Assembly: GCA_902806375.1 (NCBI GenBank)
Contig: CADCWK010000164.1
Span: forward strand, 1-6,114
DNA: 6,114 bases
Direction of reading: 5' to 3'
Origin: an uncultured Thermomicrobiales bacterium
GTDB taxonomy: Bacteria > Chloroflexota > Chloroflexia > Thermomicrobiales > UBA6265
Shown here piece by piece: positions 5,102-6,114 of the stretch. The number at the start of each line of letters is the position of its first letter. Position 1 is the stretch's first letter. A model generated the notes under the pieces. That model saw only the letters and a program-made list of their open reading frames with translations. It was not told the origin of the DNA and searched no databases. The translations under genes were made by a program, and so were the position numbers.

Positions 5102-5944
5102 TTAGTGTAGCACGTTCCCGAGCGACCGAGTCAAGATGTGCGGCTCCCCCTCGGCGGTCACGGCGATGTCGTGTTCGAAGTGCGCCGCGAACGATCGGTC
5201 TGCCGTCCGGATCGTCCAACCGTCGTCCTCCGTGACGTATGCCGGGTCGCCGAGGGTAAGCATCGGCTCAACAGCCAGCGTCAGTCCGGCGAACAACTCG
5301 ATGGGGTCCGCGCTCGTCCCGATGTTCGGGACATGCGGCTCCTCCCACATCGTCCGCCCGATGCCGTGACCGCCATAGTCGCGCACCACACCCAGCCGAC
5401 TGACCGCTGCCTCTCGCTCGACGGCCCGGCCGATGGACGCCAGTGGTTCGCCGGCCCTGGCCGCATCGACGGCTCGGACCAGGGCTCGCTCCGTCCCGGA
5501 CAGCAGACGTCCCACCTCGGCCGAGACCTCCCCGACCGGGTACGTCCAGGCGGCGTCGCCATGGAACCCGTCCAGGACGACCCCGACGTCGATCGAGATG
5601 ACGTCCCCCGGAGCGAGGCGCCGGTCGCCCGGGATGCCATGGATGATCACCTCATTCACCGACGTGCAGATGTGCTTCGGGAACCCATGGTGACCGAGGA
5701 ACGACGAGGTCGCCCCGGCCGCGGCGATCGCCCTGGCCGCGACCGCGTCGAGCTCGTCAGTCGAGACGCCCTCGACCAGCAGGGGGACGAGCTGGCGGTG
5801 GACCGCGACGACCAACTGGCCGGCAGCGTCCATCGCCTCGATCTCTCCCGCCGTCTTGGCCCGGAGGACTCCTCGCCCGGGACCGACGGGTCGGACCGAC
5901 CCGCGACGAGGCAGCGACTGGCGGCCCGACGGCCGACGACTCAT
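5102..5944 (-). CDS. map: Methionine aminopeptidase, type I
   Basis: Cytoplasmic metalloprotease that removes the initiator Met from nascent proteins. The 280-residue product has the pita-bread fold signature with all five metal ligands: Asp119 (ISIDVG), Asp130 (GFHGDAAWTYPVG), His193 (GGHGIGRTMWEEPHVPN), Glu226 (LAVEPML) and Glu257 (FEHDIAVT). The substrate-binding His102 lies in IIHGIPGD. Ligand spacing equals that of E. coli MetAP with a constant offset of 22. That offset reflects an N-terminal Arg/Pro/Gly/Ser-rich extension before VLRAKTAGEIEAM; no other ATG, GTG or TTG start occurs in it, so it appears genuine. The ATG at 5944 overlaps the adk stop as ATGA, indicating coupling; a TTG seven codons upstream is unlikely. 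The stop is TAA. No zinc-finger extension is present. Confidence 0.97.
   Translation of the reverse strand: MSRRPSGRQSLPRRGSVRPVGPGRGVLRAKTAGEIEAMDAAGQLVVAVHRQLVPLLVEGVSTDELDAVAARAIAAAGATSSFLGHHGFPKHICTSVNEVIIHGIPGDRRLAPGDVISIDVGVVLDGFHGDAAWTYPVGEVSAEVGRLLSGTERALVRAVDAARAGEPLASIGRAVEREAAVSRLGVVRDYGGHGIGRTMWEEPHVPNIGTSADPIELFAGLTLAVEPMLTLGDPAYVTEDDGWTIRTADRSFAAHFEHDIAVTAEGEPHILTRSLGNVLH
5104..5134 (-). promoter_or_regulatory. Candidate sigma-70-type promoter inside the 3' end of map
   Basis: On the minus strand TTGACT (5134-5129) matches the -35 consensus at five of six positions. TACACT (5109-5104) matches the -10 at four of six and is preceded by an extended TGC. The spacer is 19 nt, longer than ideal. 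Transcription would begin near the map stop and give a leader of roughly 85-90 nt before rpmJ. Position at an operon internal boundary supports it. Confidence 0.45.
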
Positions 5945-6114
5945 CGTCCGGCCCCCGCGCCGCAAGTGGCGTCGTCGCCGAGCCGTCCACGCAGCTGGCG
6001 AACCAGATCGTGGTGGACCACATCGACCGCGCGCGACCCGTCAACCGTCACGACGAGTCCCCTTTCCCGGTAATCCTCCAGGAGGGGCTCCGTCTCGGCG
6101 TGGTACTGCTCCAG
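5941..6114 (-). CDS. adk: Adenylate kinase, C-terminal fragment (cut by window edge)
   Basis: Last 57 codons of a gene entering from the right edge, ending in TGA that overlaps the map ATG by 4 nt. The peptide LEQYHAETEPLLEDYRERG followed by LVVTVDGSRAVDVV matches the C-terminal end of adenylate kinase (YHxxTxPLxxYYxxxG, then a short strand, Asp-Gly and the final helix). The enzyme interconverts ATP plus AMP with two ADP. The P-loop and lid lie outside the window. The last dozen residues (DDATCGAGAGR) are low-complexity beyond the usual end. The position directly before map is the common arrangement. Confidence 0.9.
   Translation of the reverse strand: MEQYHAETEPLLEDYRERGLVVTVDGSRAVDVVHHDLVRQLRGRLGDDATCGAGAGR

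Noticed and set aside
5083..5111. Plus-strand TTGACA at 5083-5088 as a promoter
   Set aside because: It is part of the hairpin arm and loop, has no acceptable -10 at the right distance, and no plus-strand gene follows.
1..6114. Mobile elements, CRISPR arrays, toxin or defence genes
   Set aside because: No transposase, regularly spaced repeats, direct-repeat flanks or defence-type proteins are visible; all clear genes are housekeeping.

Overview
The window is the distal half of a bacterial ribosomal-protein/RNA-polymerase gene cluster, read entirely on the minus strand. In transcription order (high to low coordinate) it holds: the 3' end of adk, map, rpmJ, rpsM, rpsK, rpoA, rplQ, truA, rplM, rpsI, a strong intrinsic terminator, and the first codons of an unidentified gene at the left edge. 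Every complete gene is recognised from its own protein sequence. The DNA is GC-rich, so long antisense open frames occur that are not genes. TTG and GTG starts are used for rpoA, rplQ and probably truA. The lineage cannot be fixed from the window. Gene order and rpoA style would suit a GC-rich Gram-positive-like phylum such as Chloroflexota, but this is a weak inference.

Layout: adk and map overlap by 4 nt (ATGA). A candidate promoter sits in the last codons of map, followed by a roughly 90-nt leader with hairpins and then rpmJ, rpsM and rpsK. A 309-nt gene-free spacer separates rpsK from rpoA. From rpoA on the genes are packed tightly: rpoA/rplQ overlap by 4 nt, rplQ and truA are 4 nt apart, then rplM (84-nt spacer) and rpsI (39-nt spacer). 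Transcription probably ends at the hairpin plus T-run at 205-248.

The products serve gene expression: nucleotide supply (adk), N-terminal Met removal (map), ribosome parts (bL36, uS13, uS11, bL17, uL13, uS9), the RNA polymerase assembly subunit (alpha) and tRNA pseudouridylation (truA). Compared with the widespread order adk-map-infA-rpmJ-rpsM-rpsK-rpsD-rpoA-rplQ, both infA and rpsD are missing from their usual places.

The most noteworthy signal lies outside the genes. The rpsK-rpoA spacer, where rpsD would normally lie, contains at least seven consecutive stem-loops, including a 14-bp perfect stem and an adjacent 12-bp stem. Most other spacers also hold a hairpin just upstream of the next ribosome binding site. 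This looks like a set of structured cis-regulatory or RNA-processing elements. No known RNA family was recognised, and the function is inference.
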